Shown here: in pieces, positions 27,294 to 37,406 of the stretch
Layout of the letters: every line of letters starts with the position of its first letter
Numbering within the stretch: the stretch's first letter is position 1
Source of the DNA: GCA-002727615 sp964442655
Lineage (GTDB): Bacteria > Pseudomonadota > Alphaproteobacteria > TMED109
DNA length: 64,000 nucleotides
Assembly (NCBI GenBank): GCA_964442655.1
Contig: CAYTZM010000001.1
Span: forward strand, 248,001 to 312,000
Direction: 5' to 3'
Position numbers and translations under genes: made by a program
The notes under the pieces: model-generated
Database searches by the model: none
Told to the model about the DNA's origin: nothing
What the model saw: only the letters and a program-made list of their open reading frames with translations

Positions 27294-28799
27294 TTATATT
27301 TTAGCAAATTTTAATGCATCGCTTGCAGCGCTAAATAAAGCTTTTGCTTTATTTACTGTCTCAATATACTCATTTTCAGGGTTAGAGTCTGCTACTATTC
27401 CTCCTCCTGCTTGAACGTACATTATTTTGTTTTTTATTATAGCAGTTCTTAATGTTATACAAGTATCCATTTCTCCATCTGAAGAAAAATAACCTACACA
27501 ACCACCGTAAACTTCTCTTTTATCTTTTTCTAATTCATCAATTATTTCCATGGCTCTAATTTTAGGAGCTCCACTTACTGTACCTGCAGGGAAACCAGAT
27601 AATAATGCGTCTAAATAATCTATTTTATCTAGTTTTGTCCCTTCAACATTTGAAACTATATGCATTACATGGCTATATTTTTCTATAACCATTTTTTCTG
27701 TTACAGAAAGAGTTCCGGGTTTTGAAACTTTAGCAACGTCGTTTCTAGCTAGGTCTAACAACATTAAGTGCTCTGCTAATTCTTTTTTATCTTGTAATAA
27801 ATCTTTAGCTAGTTTTTGGTCTTTAATAATATTGTTACCTCTTGGTCTAGTTCCTGCAATAGGTCGTATTGTTATTTTATTATCTCGTAGTCTTACCAGA
27901 ATTTCTGGGCTAGAACCTATAACAGAAAAATTATTAAAGTTTAAATAATACAAAAATGGAGAGGGGTTTAATCTTCTAAGAGACCTATATAAATTGAATG
28001 GAGGTAGATTAAATGAAGTTTCAAACCTTTGTGATGGAACAACTTGAAATATATCGCCTGCTAATATGTATTCTTTAGCTTTATTAATTATATTAAGATA
28101 TTCTTTTTTACTATAATTTGATTTTATATTTATATTATGTTTCTTTTTTATAATTAATTCTTTATTTTCAATAGGTTGTTTTAATAAATTAATAATTTTT
28201 TTAATTTTAAAGCATGCTCTTTTATATAAATTTTTATAATTAATTTTATAATTTTTCTTTGTGTATATAGGTGTAACTATTGTCATAGTATGTTCTACTG
28301 AATCAAATATTATCATAATTGTAGGACGCATAAATAGACCATCTGGCAAATTTAGTTTTGAGGGGTTTTTAGAAGGAATATTTTCAATTAATTTGATGTT
28401 ATCAAATCCTAAATATCCTACTAAGCCTGCAGACATTGGAGGTAATTCTTCTGGTAGTTTAATTTTAGAAGAATTAAGTAAATTTCTTAATGAAGATAAG
28501 GTAGGTTTATTTTCTAATTTAGTATTTGTTTCTTTTTTATCCAAGTTGTAGTGTATTTTAGCTTTACTTCCATTTGACTCCCATATTAAATCTGGATTTA
28601 AACCTATAATTGAATACCTTCCTTTGGTTTCTCCCCCTTCTACGGATTCTAATAAAAAGGAGTAGGAAGCATAATTTTCTATTCTCATCATAGCTGATAC
28701 AGGTGTGTCAAGGTCAGCCACAAGTTTTGTCCAAACAACATGGGATTTATTTTTTATAATAGATTTTTTAAAATTTTTATATTCCGGTTGATAATTCAT
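27294..28799 (-). CDS. trpE: Anthranilate synthase component I
   Basis: This chorismate-using subunit makes anthranilate with TrpG. The N-terminal LLES motif (in YSFLLESVEGGE) is the site linked to tryptophan feedback inhibition, so the enzyme is probably feedback-controlled. The C-terminal chorismate-binding domain shows IGSSPEILVRLRD, RPIAGTRPRG, LARNDVAKVSK, FPAGTVSGAPKIRAMEIIDELE and VQAGGGIVADS. Length (501) is normal. It lies 4 bases after ppiD and heads trpEGDC. No trp attenuator or leader peptide can be placed in so small a gap. Confidence 0.95.
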   Translation of the reverse strand: MNYQPEYKNFKKSIIKNKSHVVWTKLVADLDTPVSAMMRIENYASYSFLLESVEGGETKGRYSIIGLNPDLIWESNGSKAKIHYNLDKKETNTKLENKPTLSSLRNLLNSSKIKLPEELPPMSAGLVGYLGFDNIKLIENIPSKNPSKLNLPDGLFMRPTIMIIFDSVEHTMTIVTPIYTKKNYKINYKNLYKRACFKIKKIINLLKQPIENKELIIKKKHNINIKSNYSKKEYLNIINKAKEYILAGDIFQVVPSQRFETSFNLPPFNLYRSLRRLNPSPFLYYLNFNNFSVIGSSPEILVRLRDNKITIRPIAGTRPRGNNIIKDQKLAKDLLQDKKELAEHLMLLDLARNDVAKVSKPGTLSVTEKMVIEKYSHVMHIVSNVEGTKLDKIDYLDALLSGFPAGTVSGAPKIRAMEIIDELEKDKREVYGGCVGYFSSDGEMDTCITLRTAIIKNKIMYVQAGGGIVADSNPENEYIETVNKAKALFSAASDALKFAKI

Positions 28800-28803
28800 G
28801 GAA

Positions 28804-30729
28804 TTAACTATTATTTAAGAATAAACTTTCAAATAATTTATTATTAATTTTAATATTATGTTTATTAGTTAAGTTATTTATATATAAATCTAGTATATCA
28901 TTATTAATTGCATCAATAATATTGTAATTAATTTCAGTAATTTTATCTCTATTATCAGCGGTGTTTGAGGCAGTAATATTTATAAGTTTGGAAATTGTAA
29001 AACTATTTTTATATGCTATAGGCTTTGTTATTTCAGATTTGTTTAATTGAAATATTTGTTCAGCAGCAATTTTATTAATAATGCCTTCAGATCCAGAACC
29101 ATCTCTTTTTATATTTGGAGAATTAATAACAATTAAATTATATTTTTTAGCAAGTTTTTTAAAATTCTTATTATTTATATAATCATTATAAAATTTATTT
29201 GCTTCACTTTTCGCTATATTTACTTGGTCTTCAAAAATTATATTTTGAACAATTTTATCTTTTGCTTCATCAAAATTCATATCTCTTCCAGGTTTAATGT
29301 CCTCCACTTCTATAGCATACATTATATTACTGATTGTATTTTTTATTTCAGATGTTTCTTTTAAATTTGTTGAAAAAACTGTATCAATTAAATCTGGGTA
29401 AGGTGGTAAATTTTCTGCAATTTTATTTTCTATATTTTTCCCATCAATATCTATATAATCAATCTCTAAGATCTTTCCATTAATTAGTGAAGCGGCTTCT
29501 TTGATATTATTTCCGGCTGCTAATTCATCATAAAAAGTGTTACCCAACTCATACATTTTTTCTAAGGCGATAGATACTTTAAGTTCTTTTTCAATTTTAT
29601 CTTTAATTTTTTCATATGAAGAAATTATTTTAGGTTTTATGTCATTAACATAAAATATTCTCCATCCAAAGGGGGTTTTCTCTGGTCCAATTAATTTTGA
29701 TTTTGACACACTAAATACACTATTAGCAACTTCTTCAGGAAGGTCTGAGATAGAAACGTATCCTAACTTTAGAGATTCTTCAGTATTATCGGTATTTTTA
29801 GAAATAATATTTAAAAATATATCTTTTAGTTTTTTATCGTTTGAAGAAATGGCATCGTCGTTTATTAAATTAATTATTTCTTCGGCTTTTTCCTGTGTAT
29901 TAAAGTTAGCTAAATATAAATCTCTGGTTTCAGCTTGATTAAATTTTTCAGGATTATTTTCATACTCTTTTCTAATATCTTCATTGTTTAATTTTATTGA
30001 ATCCATTAAATCAGCAGGTTTTATGCTCATAATAGTAAATTTTCTATATTCTGGGAGTTGATATTTATTTATGTTTTTAATTAATTCTTCTTTTATAGCT
30101 GATGTATCTGGTTTTATATTTGATTTAAAAGATGATGGTAAAAAATTTATTGTTTCTATAGACCTGGATTCATTTCTAATTAGATAATATGTATTGTCAA
30201 TAATATTTGATATGTCTTGAGAAGCTTTAAATGTATTACGTAATTGATCTCTTAATATAGATTTTCTAACTTCCGAAAAGTAATCTTTTTCTTCCATCCC
30301 AAGCTGTCGTAATACATAATTAAATTGATTTTGGCTAAATTGTCCAAATTGATCTTTAAAAAGAGGTGAAGAAAAAATTAATTTTTTCAAATGTTTATCT
30401 GGTAATATAATATTAGCTTTTTCTATTTCTATATCAATAATTTTTTCATTAATTAATTGATTGAGGGTTTGTTTTGGGACTCCTATAGATTTTGCTATTT
30501 CTTCGTTAATGTTTCCATTAGTTTTATTATTTAACTCTGTCAGAATTCTTTGGTAAGTTGAGATAAATTCGTTTGTTGTAACCTCTAAATGTCCTACTTT
30601 AGCCAGGGTAGGATCTTTTTTAGCAGAAAAAATATCTCCGACTCCCCATAAAGCGAAGCTGGCAGCAAGTAAGAATAAAAATAACTTAGAAAATACAGAG
30701 TTAATCTTATTTCTTAAAGTTTCAAGCAT
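28804..30729 (-). CDS. ppiD: Membrane-anchored periplasmic peptidyl-prolyl isomerase, PpiD/SurA type
   Basis: This is an inner-membrane-anchored folding factor facing the periplasm. One membrane helix lies at about residues 16-33 (LFLFLLAASFALWGVG). A SurA_N-like chaperone domain follows (to about 180), then a parvulin-like PPIC region at about 240-370 containing LGYVSISDLPEEVANSVFSVSK and GPEKTPFGWRIFYV, and a long Asn/Lys-rich C-terminal chaperone region. Length (641) is normal for PpiD. In many alphaproteobacteria this gene directly precedes trpE, as here. The upstream 123-base gap is divergent with tpiA. Confidence 0.88.
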   Translation of the reverse strand: MLETLRNKINSVFSKLFLFLLAASFALWGVGDIFSAKKDPTLAKVGHLEVTTNEFISTYQRILTELNNKTNGNINEEIAKSIGVPKQTLNQLINEKIIDIEIEKANIILPDKHLKKLIFSSPLFKDQFGQFSQNQFNYVLRQLGMEEKDYFSEVRKSILRDQLRNTFKASQDISNIIDNTYYLIRNESRSIETINFLPSSFKSNIKPDTSAIKEELIKNINKYQLPEYRKFTIMSIKPADLMDSIKLNNEDIRKEYENNPEKFNQAETRDLYLANFNTQEKAEEIINLINDDAISSNDKKLKDIFLNIISKNTDNTEESLKLGYVSISDLPEEVANSVFSVSKSKLIGPEKTPFGWRIFYVNDIKPKIISSYEKIKDKIEKELKVSIALEKMYELGNTFYDELAAGNNIKEAASLINGKILEIDYIDIDGKNIENKIAENLPPYPDLIDTVFSTNLKETSEIKNTISNIMYAIEVEDIKPGRDMNFDEAKDKIVQNIIFEDQVNIAKSEANKFYNDYINNKNFKKLAKKYNLIVINSPNIKRDGSGSEGIINKIAAEQIFQLNKSEITKPIAYKNSFTISKLINITASNTADNRDKITEINYNIIDAINNDILDLYINNLTNKHNIKINNKLFESLFLNNS

Positions 30730-30852
30730 AATATTTTTCCAAATAATTTAAATTTTTATTTATAGTATTAATAAATATATTAATTTAAGCTGTTTTAGTA
30801 TACTTATTTATTAGATAAAACAATTATTATATATATTTAATGGAGTGTAACC

Positions 30853-31584
30853 TTGTTAATTGCAGGAAATTGGAAATTAAATTGTAATATAGCTGAAGCA
30901 AATAGTTTAACAAATAACTTACTGTCTAATTTTGACGGCAGGAATTTGAATTGTGATGTTGCTATTTTTCCACCTTATACTGCTTTGTCAGAAGTAAGTA
31001 AGTTAGTTAAAAGTTCTGTAATAAATATAGGTGCCCAAGATTGTAGTATAGAATTAAAAGGAGCATATACAGGTGAAGTATCTGTTGAAATGCTTAGTGA
31101 TTTAGGGTGTAAATATGTAATTCTAGGGCATTCAGAAAGAAGGATGTTGAGGTTTGAAACTAATGAAAATGTTTTGCAAAAAGTTAAAAATGCTCAAAAT
31201 GTTGGGTTGATTCCTATAGTATGTATTGGTGAAAGTGAAAAAGATAGGGATGAAGGCAGGGCTATAGACGTTATAATAAAACAATTAGATAATTCATTGC
31301 CATTAGAGAATAACAATTTAAACTGCATAATTGCTTATGAACCTGTTTGGGCAATTGGAACTGGTAAAATACCTACAATAGATACTATTAAAGAAATGTT
31401 TTCTGTGATAAAAGATTGGTTATTAAATAAATATAAGGTTAATAATATTAATATTTTATATGGAGGTTCTGTTGATAAAAGTAATGTGACAGAAATTTTT
31501 TCATGTAAAGATGTGGGAGGGCTACTTATTGGAGGCGTTTCTTTAAAGGCAGAAGAGTTTTCAGAAATTTGTTTAAATATTTAG
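30853..31584 (+). CDS. tpiA: Triosephosphate isomerase (TTG start)
   Basis: This glycolytic enzyme interconverts dihydroxyacetone phosphate and glyceraldehyde 3-phosphate. It starts at TTG 30853, with GGAG 7 bases upstream, and reads LIAGNWKLN as in the family. The catalytic His is in LGHSERR, the catalytic Glu in AYEPVWAIGTGK, and the phosphate-binding loop is YGGSVDKSN. Length (243) is normal. It is the first gene of a plus-strand run; the 123-base AT-rich gap shared with ppiD must hold both promoters, but I see no convincing pair of boxes. Confidence 0.96.
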   Translation: MLIAGNWKLNCNIAEANSLTNNLLSNFDGRNLNCDVAIFPPYTALSEVSKLVKSSVINIGAQDCSIELKGAYTGEVSVEMLSDLGCKYVILGHSERRMLRFETNENVLQKVKNAQNVGLIPIVCIGESEKDRDEGRAIDVIIKQLDNSLPLENNNLNCIIAYEPVWAIGTGKIPTIDTIKEMFSVIKDWLLNKYKVNNINILYGGSVDKSNVTEIFSCKDVGGLLIGGVSLKAEEFSEICLNI

Positions 31585-31592
31585 GAAGATAA

Positions 31593-31931
31593 ATGACAGA
31601 TATAATTTTAACAATACACGTAATTTTAGCAATAGGACTAATAATATTTATATTACTTCAAAGAAGTGATGGAGGGGCTTTAGGAGGACTAGGAGGAGGA
31701 ATGTCCTTGAGCGGTATTATGGGATCTCAAGGGTCTACAAGCTTTTTGACTAAATTAACTGCATTATTTGCAGGTTTGTTTATGTTGACTAGTTTGATAC
31801 TAGCTATTATTGAAAGCAGATCAGAAAATGAGGATAGTTTTATAACTGAAGATTCTGAAAATGAAATAGAGGCTCCTTTGATTAAATTAGATGAAGAAGA
31901 AAATGTGCTTGTTCCTCCAGAAGCAGAATAG
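31593..31931 (+). CDS. secG: Protein-export membrane protein SecG
   Basis: This small SecYEG subunit stimulates protein translocation. Two membrane helices lie at about residues 3-21 and 50-68. The conserved cytoplasmic loop between them reads LLQRSDGGALGGLGGG, followed by a Gly/Ser-rich stretch. The C-terminal 40 residues are acidic and variable. tpiA-secG-pyrG is a well-known proteobacterial order, which supports the call. Confidence 0.94.
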   Translation: MTDIILTIHVILAIGLIIFILLQRSDGGALGGLGGGMSLSGIMGSQGSTSFLTKLTALFAGLFMLTSLILAIIESRSENEDSFITEDSENEIEAPLIKLDEEENVLVPPEAE

Positions 31932-31972
31932 TTGAGGATTAGTTTTGAATTATAATTTGTGTAGTATTCTTT

Positions 31973-33601
31973 ATGAATAAATCTAGGTTTATATTTATTA
32001 CTGGTGGTGTTGTTTCTTCATTAGGAAAAGGAATTTCAGGAGCTGCACTAGGCGCACTTCTTCAAGCAAGAGGGTATTCTGTAAGGTTAAGAAAATTAGA
32101 CCCTTATCTTAATATAGATCCAGGTACTATGAGTCCATATCAACATGGAGAAGTTTTTGTGACAGATGATGGAGCAGAGACAGACTTAGACTTAGGACAT
32201 TATGAAAGGTTTACAGGTGTACCTGCGAGACAATCGGATAATATAACGACAGGAAAGATATATCAAAATATTATTAATAAGGAACGAGCTGGCAATTATT
32301 TAGGAAGTACAGTTCAGGTTATTCCACATGTAACTGATGAAATTAAAAATTTTATATCAAAAGATATAAATGGATGTGACTTTGTAATAGTAGAAATAGG
32401 AGGAACTGTTGGAGATATAGAAAGTCTTCCTTTCCTTGAAGCAATTAGGCAGTTTGGAAATGACGTAGGAAAGGATAGAGTAATTTATATTCACTTAACT
32501 CTTGTTCCATATATATCTACAGCTAATGAACAAAAAACTAAACCTACTCAGCATTCAGTTAAAGAGCTAAGAGAGATTGGAATTCAGCCTAATATTCTTT
32601 TATGTCGTTGTGATAGAAAAATAGAGAAAAATGAAATAGATAAAATTGCGTTATTTTGTAATGTATCTTCTGCTGACGTTATACAAGGAAGTGATGTAGA
32701 TAATATCTATAAGGTTCCATTAGTTTATCATTCTGAAAAGTTAGATCAACAAGTGTTAAAACATTTTAGAATAAAAACAAAAAGGTACATTAATTTAAAT
32801 AAATGGAAAAATATTATTAAAATTATGGATAATAATAAAAAGATTTTAAATGTTGGTATAGTTGGTAAATATACAGATCTCCCAGATGCATATAAATCTT
32901 TAAATGAAGCCTTAGTGCATGGTGGTATAGCAAATAATGTAGGAATTAATATTTCTTGGATTAATTCTGAAGAGTTAAAAAATACTAATTTAAAAAATAA
33001 ATTATCTAATTTAACAGGGCTTGTTGTTCCGGGAGGTTTTGGAGATAGGGGAATAAATGGTAAAATTTTAGCAATTAATTATGCAAGAAAATATAAAGTA
33101 CCTTTTTTAGGAATATGTTTAGGTCTCCAATTAGCGGTTATAGAGTTTGCTAGAAATGTTCTTAAATTAAAGGGAGCAAATTCAACGGAATTTGGACCGT
33201 GTACTAATCAATTGATAGGATTATTAACAGAATGGAAAAAAGAAAATAAAGTTGAAATTAGGTCAAAAGATTCTGATTTAGGAGGAACTATGAGACTAGG
33301 TTCTTATCCATGTAAAATAAAAAGTAAAACTTTGGCAAAGAATATTTATAAAGAAAAATTTATTGATGAGAGACATAGGCATAGATATGAAGTAAATAAT
33401 ATTTACGAAATGCAATTAATGAAAAAAGGCCTTATTTTTTCTGGAATTTCTCCTGATGGATTATTGCCAGAGATAATTGAACTAAACAATCACCCTTGGT
33501 TTTTAGGTGTGCAGTTTCATCCAGAACTAAAATCAAGACCATTTAATCCTCATCCAATATTCAAATCTTTTGTTTTGGCAGCTAAGAAGAAAAATCAATG
33601 A
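31973..33601 (+). CDS. pyrG: CTP synthase
   Basis: This enzyme aminates UTP to CTP using glutamine. The N-terminal synthetase domain starts [22 protein letters not shown], with the P-loop and [14 protein letters not shown]. The C-terminal class I amidotransferase domain shows [11 protein letters not shown], the nucleophile Cys in [18 protein letters not shown], and [12 protein letters not shown]. Length (542) is normal. The TGA stop overlaps kdsA by 4 bases. Confidence 0.97.
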   Translation: MNKSRFIFITGGVVSSLGKGISGAALGALLQARGYSVRLRKLDPYLNIDPGTMSPYQHGEVFVTDDGAETDLDLGHYERFTGVPARQSDNITTGKIYQNIINKERAGNYLGSTVQVIPHVTDEIKNFISKDINGCDFVIVEIGGTVGDIESLPFLEAIRQFGNDVGKDRVIYIHLTLVPYISTANEQKTKPTQHSVKELREIGIQPNILLCRCDRKIEKNEIDKIALFCNVSSADVIQGSDVDNIYKVPLVYHSEKLDQQVLKHFRIKTKRYINLNKWKNIIKIMDNNKKILNVGIVGKYTDLPDAYKSLNEALVHGGIANNVGINISWINSEELKNTNLKNKLSNLTGLVVPGGFGDRGINGKILAINYARKYKVPFLGICLGLQLAVIEFARNVLKLKGANSTEFGPCTNQLIGLLTEWKKENKVEIRSKDSDLGGTMRLGSYPCKIKSKTLAKNIYKEKFIDERHRHRYEVNNIYEMQLMKKGLIFSGISPDGLLPEIIELNNHPWFLGVQFHPELKSRPFNPHPIFKSFVLAAKKKNQ

Positions 33602-34437
33602 CAGTAGAAAATATAGAAGTAAAAGTTAATGATATAAAAATAAGTAATCAAGAACCTTTTACATTAATTGCTGGACCATGTGTTATGGAAAATCTAGATC
33701 ATGCTTTATTTATGGCGGAAAAAATTTTAAAGATTACGAAAAAATTGGGAATTAATTTTATATATAAATCTTCTTTTGACAAGGCTAACAGAACTTCTAT
33801 GAAGTCTGAAAGAGGTCCAGGATTATATGAATCATTAAAAATATTTCAATCAGTTAAAGAAAAAATAGGAGTTTCTGTGATTACTGATGTGCATGAAGTC
33901 TCTCATATTATGAGTGTTGCTGAAGTAGTAGATGTTATTCAAATTCCTGCTTTTTTATGCAGGCAGACAGATTTGTTAGTTTCTGCGTCTAAGACTAATA
34001 AACCAGTTATGGTTAAGAAAGGTCAATTTTTAGCTCCATGGGATATGAAAAATGTAATAGAAAAGTTAGAAAATAATGGTACAGGTGGAATATTAGTATG
34101 TGAAAGAGGGGTTAGTTTTGGCTATAATACTTTAGTATCAGATTTTAGATCTTTACCAATATTAAAAGGGTTTGGTTATCCAGTAGTTTTCGATGCAACG
34201 CATTCAGTTCAACAACCTGGAGGTTTAGGAAATAAATCTAGCGGTCAAAGAGAGTTTGTTCCTACTTTAGCAAAAGCTGCGTGCTCTATAGGTGTTTCAG
34301 CTATTTTTATGGAAACTCATGAAGATCCAGATAATGCACCAAGTGATGGTCCTAATATGTGGGTACTAGACGATTTAGAAAAATTATTAGATGGATTAAA
34401 ACAGTTAGATTTAGTTAGCAAAAATATAAATATATAA
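33598..34437 (+). CDS. kdsA: 3-deoxy-D-manno-octulosonate 8-phosphate synthase
   Basis: This enzyme condenses arabinose 5-phosphate with phosphoenolpyruvate in Kdo synthesis for lipopolysaccharide. Motifs are [10 protein letters not shown] (about residues 22-31), [35 protein letters not shown] and [12 protein letters not shown]. Length (279) is normal. It is coupled to pyrG, whose product CTP is needed to activate Kdo, and precedes eno, which makes its substrate phosphoenolpyruvate. Confidence 0.96.
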   Translation: MTVENIEVKVNDIKISNQEPFTLIAGPCVMENLDHALFMAEKILKITKKLGINFIYKSSFDKANRTSMKSERGPGLYESLKIFQSVKEKIGVSVITDVHEVSHIMSVAEVVDVIQIPAFLCRQTDLLVSASKTNKPVMVKKGQFLAPWDMKNVIEKLENNGTGGILVCERGVSFGYNTLVSDFRSLPILKGFGYPVVFDATHSVQQPGGLGNKSSGQREFVPTLAKAACSIGVSAIFMETHEDPDNAPSDGPNMWVLDDLEKLLDGLKQLDLVSKNINI

Positions 34438-34452
34438 TATTGGGACAACTCT

Positions 34453-35727
34453 TTGGCAGAAATTAAAGACATTATTGGAAGAGAGATTATAGATAGTAGG
34501 GGAAACCCTACTCTTGAAGTCGATGTAATTTTAAAAGATGGTTCAATAGGAAGAGCATCAGTTCCTTCAGGAGCATCTACAGGGGCTTATGAAGTTGTTG
34601 AAAAAAGAGATGGGGATGCAAGATTTTTTGGTAAAGGAGTTATGAATGCTGTTAATATTGTAAATACTAAAATTTTTGATGTATTAAAGAATAAAAATTG
34701 TTTAGAACAAGAAAATATTGATAATATTTTGATAGATTTGGATGGAACAAATAATAAAAGTTTATTAGGAGGCAATAGTATATTAGGAGTTTCTTTGGCT
34801 TGTTGTAGGGCGGCAGCAAAATCTAAAAGAGCTAATTTGTATGAATATATAGGACAAAATAATGGTAATTTGTTGCCTGTTCCCTTTATGAATATTATTA
34901 ATGGTGGGGCTCATGCAAATAATAAATTAGACTTTCAAGAGTTAATGATTATTCCCTTTGGCTTTTCTAAATTTAGTGAAGCTTTGCGGTGTGGTGTTGA
35001 AGTATTTCATGCACTAAAAGATATTTTACTAAAAAAGTCTTTATCAATCGCTGTTGGAGATGAAGGAGGTTTTGCCCCAAATTTCTCAAATGTTAAAGAA
35101 GCTTTAGATTGTATTATCAATGCGATTGAAAGAGCAAATTATGTTCCTGGAAAGAATGTCTCAATAGCTTTAGATGTTGCATCTACGGAATTTTTTAATG
35201 AATCTAAATATGTGCTATCAGGTGAAAATAAAACTTTAGATAATGAGGGAATGATATTATTCTTAAAAGATTTATGTGATAATTATCCTATAGTTTCAAT
35301 AGAAGATGGGCTTGCAGAAGACGATTGGGAAGGTTGGCAAAGTCTAACTATTAATTTAGGAAAAAAAATTCAATTAGTTGGAGATGATTTATTTGTAACA
35401 AATCCTGATCGATTAAAAATGGGAATTGAAAAAAATGCGGCAAATTCTATTTTAATTAAATATAATCAAATAGGAACACTTACAGAAACTATTAAAGCTA
35501 TTAATATCGCAAAAGAGGCTTCCTTTGGTACGGTTATATCTCATAGATCAGGAGAAACTGAAGATGCTTTTATCTCTGACCTGTCTGTTGCTACTAATGC
35601 GGGGCAAATTAAAACTGGGTCTTTATCTAGGTCTGATAGATTAGCAAAATATAACCAATTATTAAGAATAGAGGAAGAATTAGGAAGCAATTCTGAATTT
35701 AATTCTAAAAAACTTTTTTATAGTTAA
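34453..35727 (+). CDS. eno: Enolase (TTG start)
   Basis: This glycolytic enzyme converts 2-phosphoglycerate to phosphoenolpyruvate. I placed the start at TTG 34453, giving [25 protein letters not shown] as in the family; the ribosome binding site is weak. Key regions are [40 protein letters not shown], the metal ligands in [14 protein letters not shown] and GDDLFVTN, and the catalytic Lys region [10 protein letters not shown], followed by SHRSGETED. Length (424) is normal. Confidence 0.96.
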   Translation: MAEIKDIIGREIIDSRGNPTLEVDVILKDGSIGRASVPSGASTGAYEVVEKRDGDARFFGKGVMNAVNIVNTKIFDVLKNKNCLEQENIDNILIDLDGTNNKSLLGGNSILGVSLACCRAAAKSKRANLYEYIGQNNGNLLPVPFMNIINGGAHANNKLDFQELMIIPFGFSKFSEALRCGVEVFHALKDILLKKSLSIAVGDEGGFAPNFSNVKEALDCIINAIERANYVPGKNVSIALDVASTEFFNESKYVLSGENKTLDNEGMILFLKDLCDNYPIVSIEDGLAEDDWEGWQSLTINLGKKIQLVGDDLFVTNPDRLKMGIEKNAANSILIKYNQIGTLTETIKAINIAKEASFGTVISHRSGETEDAFISDLSVATNAGQIKTGSLSRSDRLAKYNQLLRIEEELGSNSEFNSKKLFYS

Positions 35728-35763
35728 ACTTGACTATCTTTGTTTGCCATGATTCATTAAGGC

Positions 35764-36078
35764 ATGAATTTCTTTAGTAAAAGCTATTATCTGTTAATAA
35801 GAGGCATTTTTTTAAGAACTTGTTTGTTTTTTATTGCTGGTTATTTTATTTTTCATTTTATTAATGGGAATATCTCTTATGCTGCTTTGGAGAGTAAAAG
35901 AGATCTGGTAATACAAAAAGAAAATTTATTAAATGATAAACAAAAAGAATTAGAGTTTAGATTTGTTTTAATAAATAAAATTAAAGATGCAGAAAACAAT
36001 ATAGATCTTATTGATGAATTAGTCAGATTAAAGCTTGGTTATTCTTCTAAAGGGGAAACTGTTTATAAGGCAAATTAA
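35764..36078 (+). CDS. ftsB: Septum formation initiator, FtsB/DivIC family
   Basis: This small bitopic division protein is expected to bridge FtsL and FtsQ at the septum. One membrane helix lies at about residues 16-36 (FLRTCLFFIAGYFIFHF). It is followed by a coiled coil with heptad-like Leu/Ile spacing (about 45-75) and a short conserved end DELVRLKLGYSSKGETV. Length (104) fits. Sequence conservation is low in this family, so the call rests on architecture and on the usual alphaproteobacterial order eno-ftsB-pdhA. Confidence 0.82.
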   Translation: MNFFSKSYYLLIRGIFLRTCLFFIAGYFIFHFINGNISYAALESKRDLVIQKENLLNDKQKELEFRFVLINKIKDAENNIDLIDELVRLKLGYSSKGETVYKAN

Positions 36079-36093
36079 ATTGATATTTTCAGG

Positions 36094-36121
36094 TTGACTA
36101 ATTCTGTATATTACATATTTT
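36094..36121 (+). promoter_or_regulatory. Candidate promoter of pdhA-pdhB
   Basis: TTGACT (36094-36099) and TATTTT (36116-36121) are 16 bases apart in the 50-base gap before pdhA. Transcription would start at about 36128, almost on the pdhA ATG at 36129, which has no ribosome binding site. The mRNA could therefore be leaderless, or translation could begin further in. Confidence 0.4.
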
Positions 36122-36128
36122 ATTCTAT

Positions 36129-37406
36129 ATGCAACAGAACTTTTTAGATGGTAATATTATTGCTCTTTTAGGTGGTGGAAGAAAACTTTCTAAAATATTG
36201 TTGGATGTTACAGGCATTCAATTAAATGAAAAAACAGTTTATTCATGGAAACAGCAAGGTATTCCAGATAAATGGAAGCCAGCTCTATCTAAATTATTAA
36301 TAATTAATGGGCATGATGTTCCAAACAGTTTTTTGCTTCCGGGCATGAATATAAATAATTTTCAAAATAATAATTCTGAAAATATAAGCTCTTTTAATTC
36401 TTATAAAGTAAAAAAGAAGTTTTCTATTGAACCTAGATTATTGAAAACGTTTTTATTTGAAATGCTCACCTTAAGAAGGTTTGAGGAAAAAGTTGGTCAA
36501 ATGTATGGGATGGGGCTTATAGGAGGATTTTGTCATTTATATATTGGTCAAGAAGCAATATCCGTTGGAATAGAGAAAGCAATAACAAAGACTGATGCAG
36601 TGATAACTGGGTATAGGTGTCATGCTCATTTAATTTCACGTGGTGCTGATCCATATTTAATTTTTTCGGAATTATTAGGTAAATATGATGGGATATCGAA
36701 GGGAAAAGGAGGATCTATGCATATGTTTGATCCAAATAATAATTTTTGGGGTGGACATGGAATTGTGGGAGCTCAAGTTCCTATAGGTGTTGGATTGGCT
36801 TTTTCGTTTAAATACAAAAATAATAATAACGTATCAATAACCTATTTTGGGGATGGAGCTGCTAATCAAGGACAGGTATATGAGTCATATAATATAGCGT
36901 CTCTTTGGAAATTACCGGTTATATTTTGCATTGAAAATAATCAATATGGTATGGGGACTTCTGTTAAAAAAGCTAGTGCAGGTAGCGATTTAAGTAAACA
37001 TGGAGAGTCTTTTGATATTCCTGGTATAGCCGTGGATGGAATGGATCCAATTTCAGTGTATATATCTGGTTGCAGAGCAGTAGACTGGGTTAGAAGTGGT
37101 AAAGGTCCAATAATCTTAGAAATGAAAACATATAGGTATAGAGGACATTCTATGTCAGATCCTGCTAAGTATAGGACTAGAGAAGAGGTTCAAAGAATAA
37201 GGGAAGAAAAGGACCCAATAGAGTCAATTAAATTAAAATTATTAGAAAAAAACATTTATGATGAGGATCAAATAAATAAAATAGATAAAAATATTAGAAA
37301 AACTATTAATGAAAAGTCTGAAAAAGCAATAAATGCTACTCACCCTTTACCAAAGGATTTATATAAGGATATATTGATGGATCGTAATAAGGAAAATTAT
37401 GGCTAA
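36129..37406 (+). CDS. pdhA: Pyruvate dehydrogenase E1 alpha subunit with N-terminal helix-turn-helix-like extension
   Basis: This is the thiamine-diphosphate-binding half of the E1 component that decarboxylates pyruvate. The E1 core starts at about residue 98 ([27 protein letters not shown]) and contains [19 protein letters not shown], the thiamine diphosphate motif GDGAANQG (about 241) ending in NN ([10 protein letters not shown]), and the phosphorylation-loop-like [11 protein letters not shown]. Length is 425 against about 330-350 usually. The extra N-terminus (about 7-62) has [15 protein letters not shown] then [20 protein letters not shown], resembling a Cro/YdaS-type or carph-isopro helix-turn-helix. 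It is joined by an Asn-rich linker. An in-frame stop at 36099 limits the start to 36129; ATG 36351 is a fallback start that omits the extension. It overlaps pdhB by 8 bases. Confidence 0.93.
   Translation: MQQNFLDGNIIALLGGGRKLSKILLDVTGIQLNEKTVYSWKQQGIPDKWKPALSKLLIINGHDVPNSFLLPGMNINNFQNNNSENISSFNSYKVKKKFSIEPRLLKTFLFEMLTLRRFEEKVGQMYGMGLIGGFCHLYIGQEAISVGIEKAITKTDAVITGYRCHAHLISRGADPYLIFSELLGKYDGISKGKGGSMHMFDPNNNFWGGHGIVGAQVPIGVGLAFSFKYKNNNNVSITYFGDGAANQGQVYESYNIASLWKLPVIFCIENNQYGMGTSVKKASAGSDLSKHGESFDIPGIAVDGMDPISVYISGCRAVDWVRSGKGPIILEMKTYRYRGHSMSDPAKYRTREEVQRIREEKDPIESIKLKLLEKNIYDEDQINKIDKNIRKTINEKSEKAINATHPLPKDLYKDILMDRNKENYG

Noticed and set aside
30730..30852. Promoters for ppiD and tpiA in the divergent gap
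   Set aside because: TATACT at 30800-30805 and several TATA-like strings occur, but none has a matching -35 box; in such AT-rich DNA they are expected by chance.
35708..35752. Possible terminator after eno (ATAGT ... ACTAT)
   Set aside because: The stem is only five mostly A:T pairs and lacks a clean T run.
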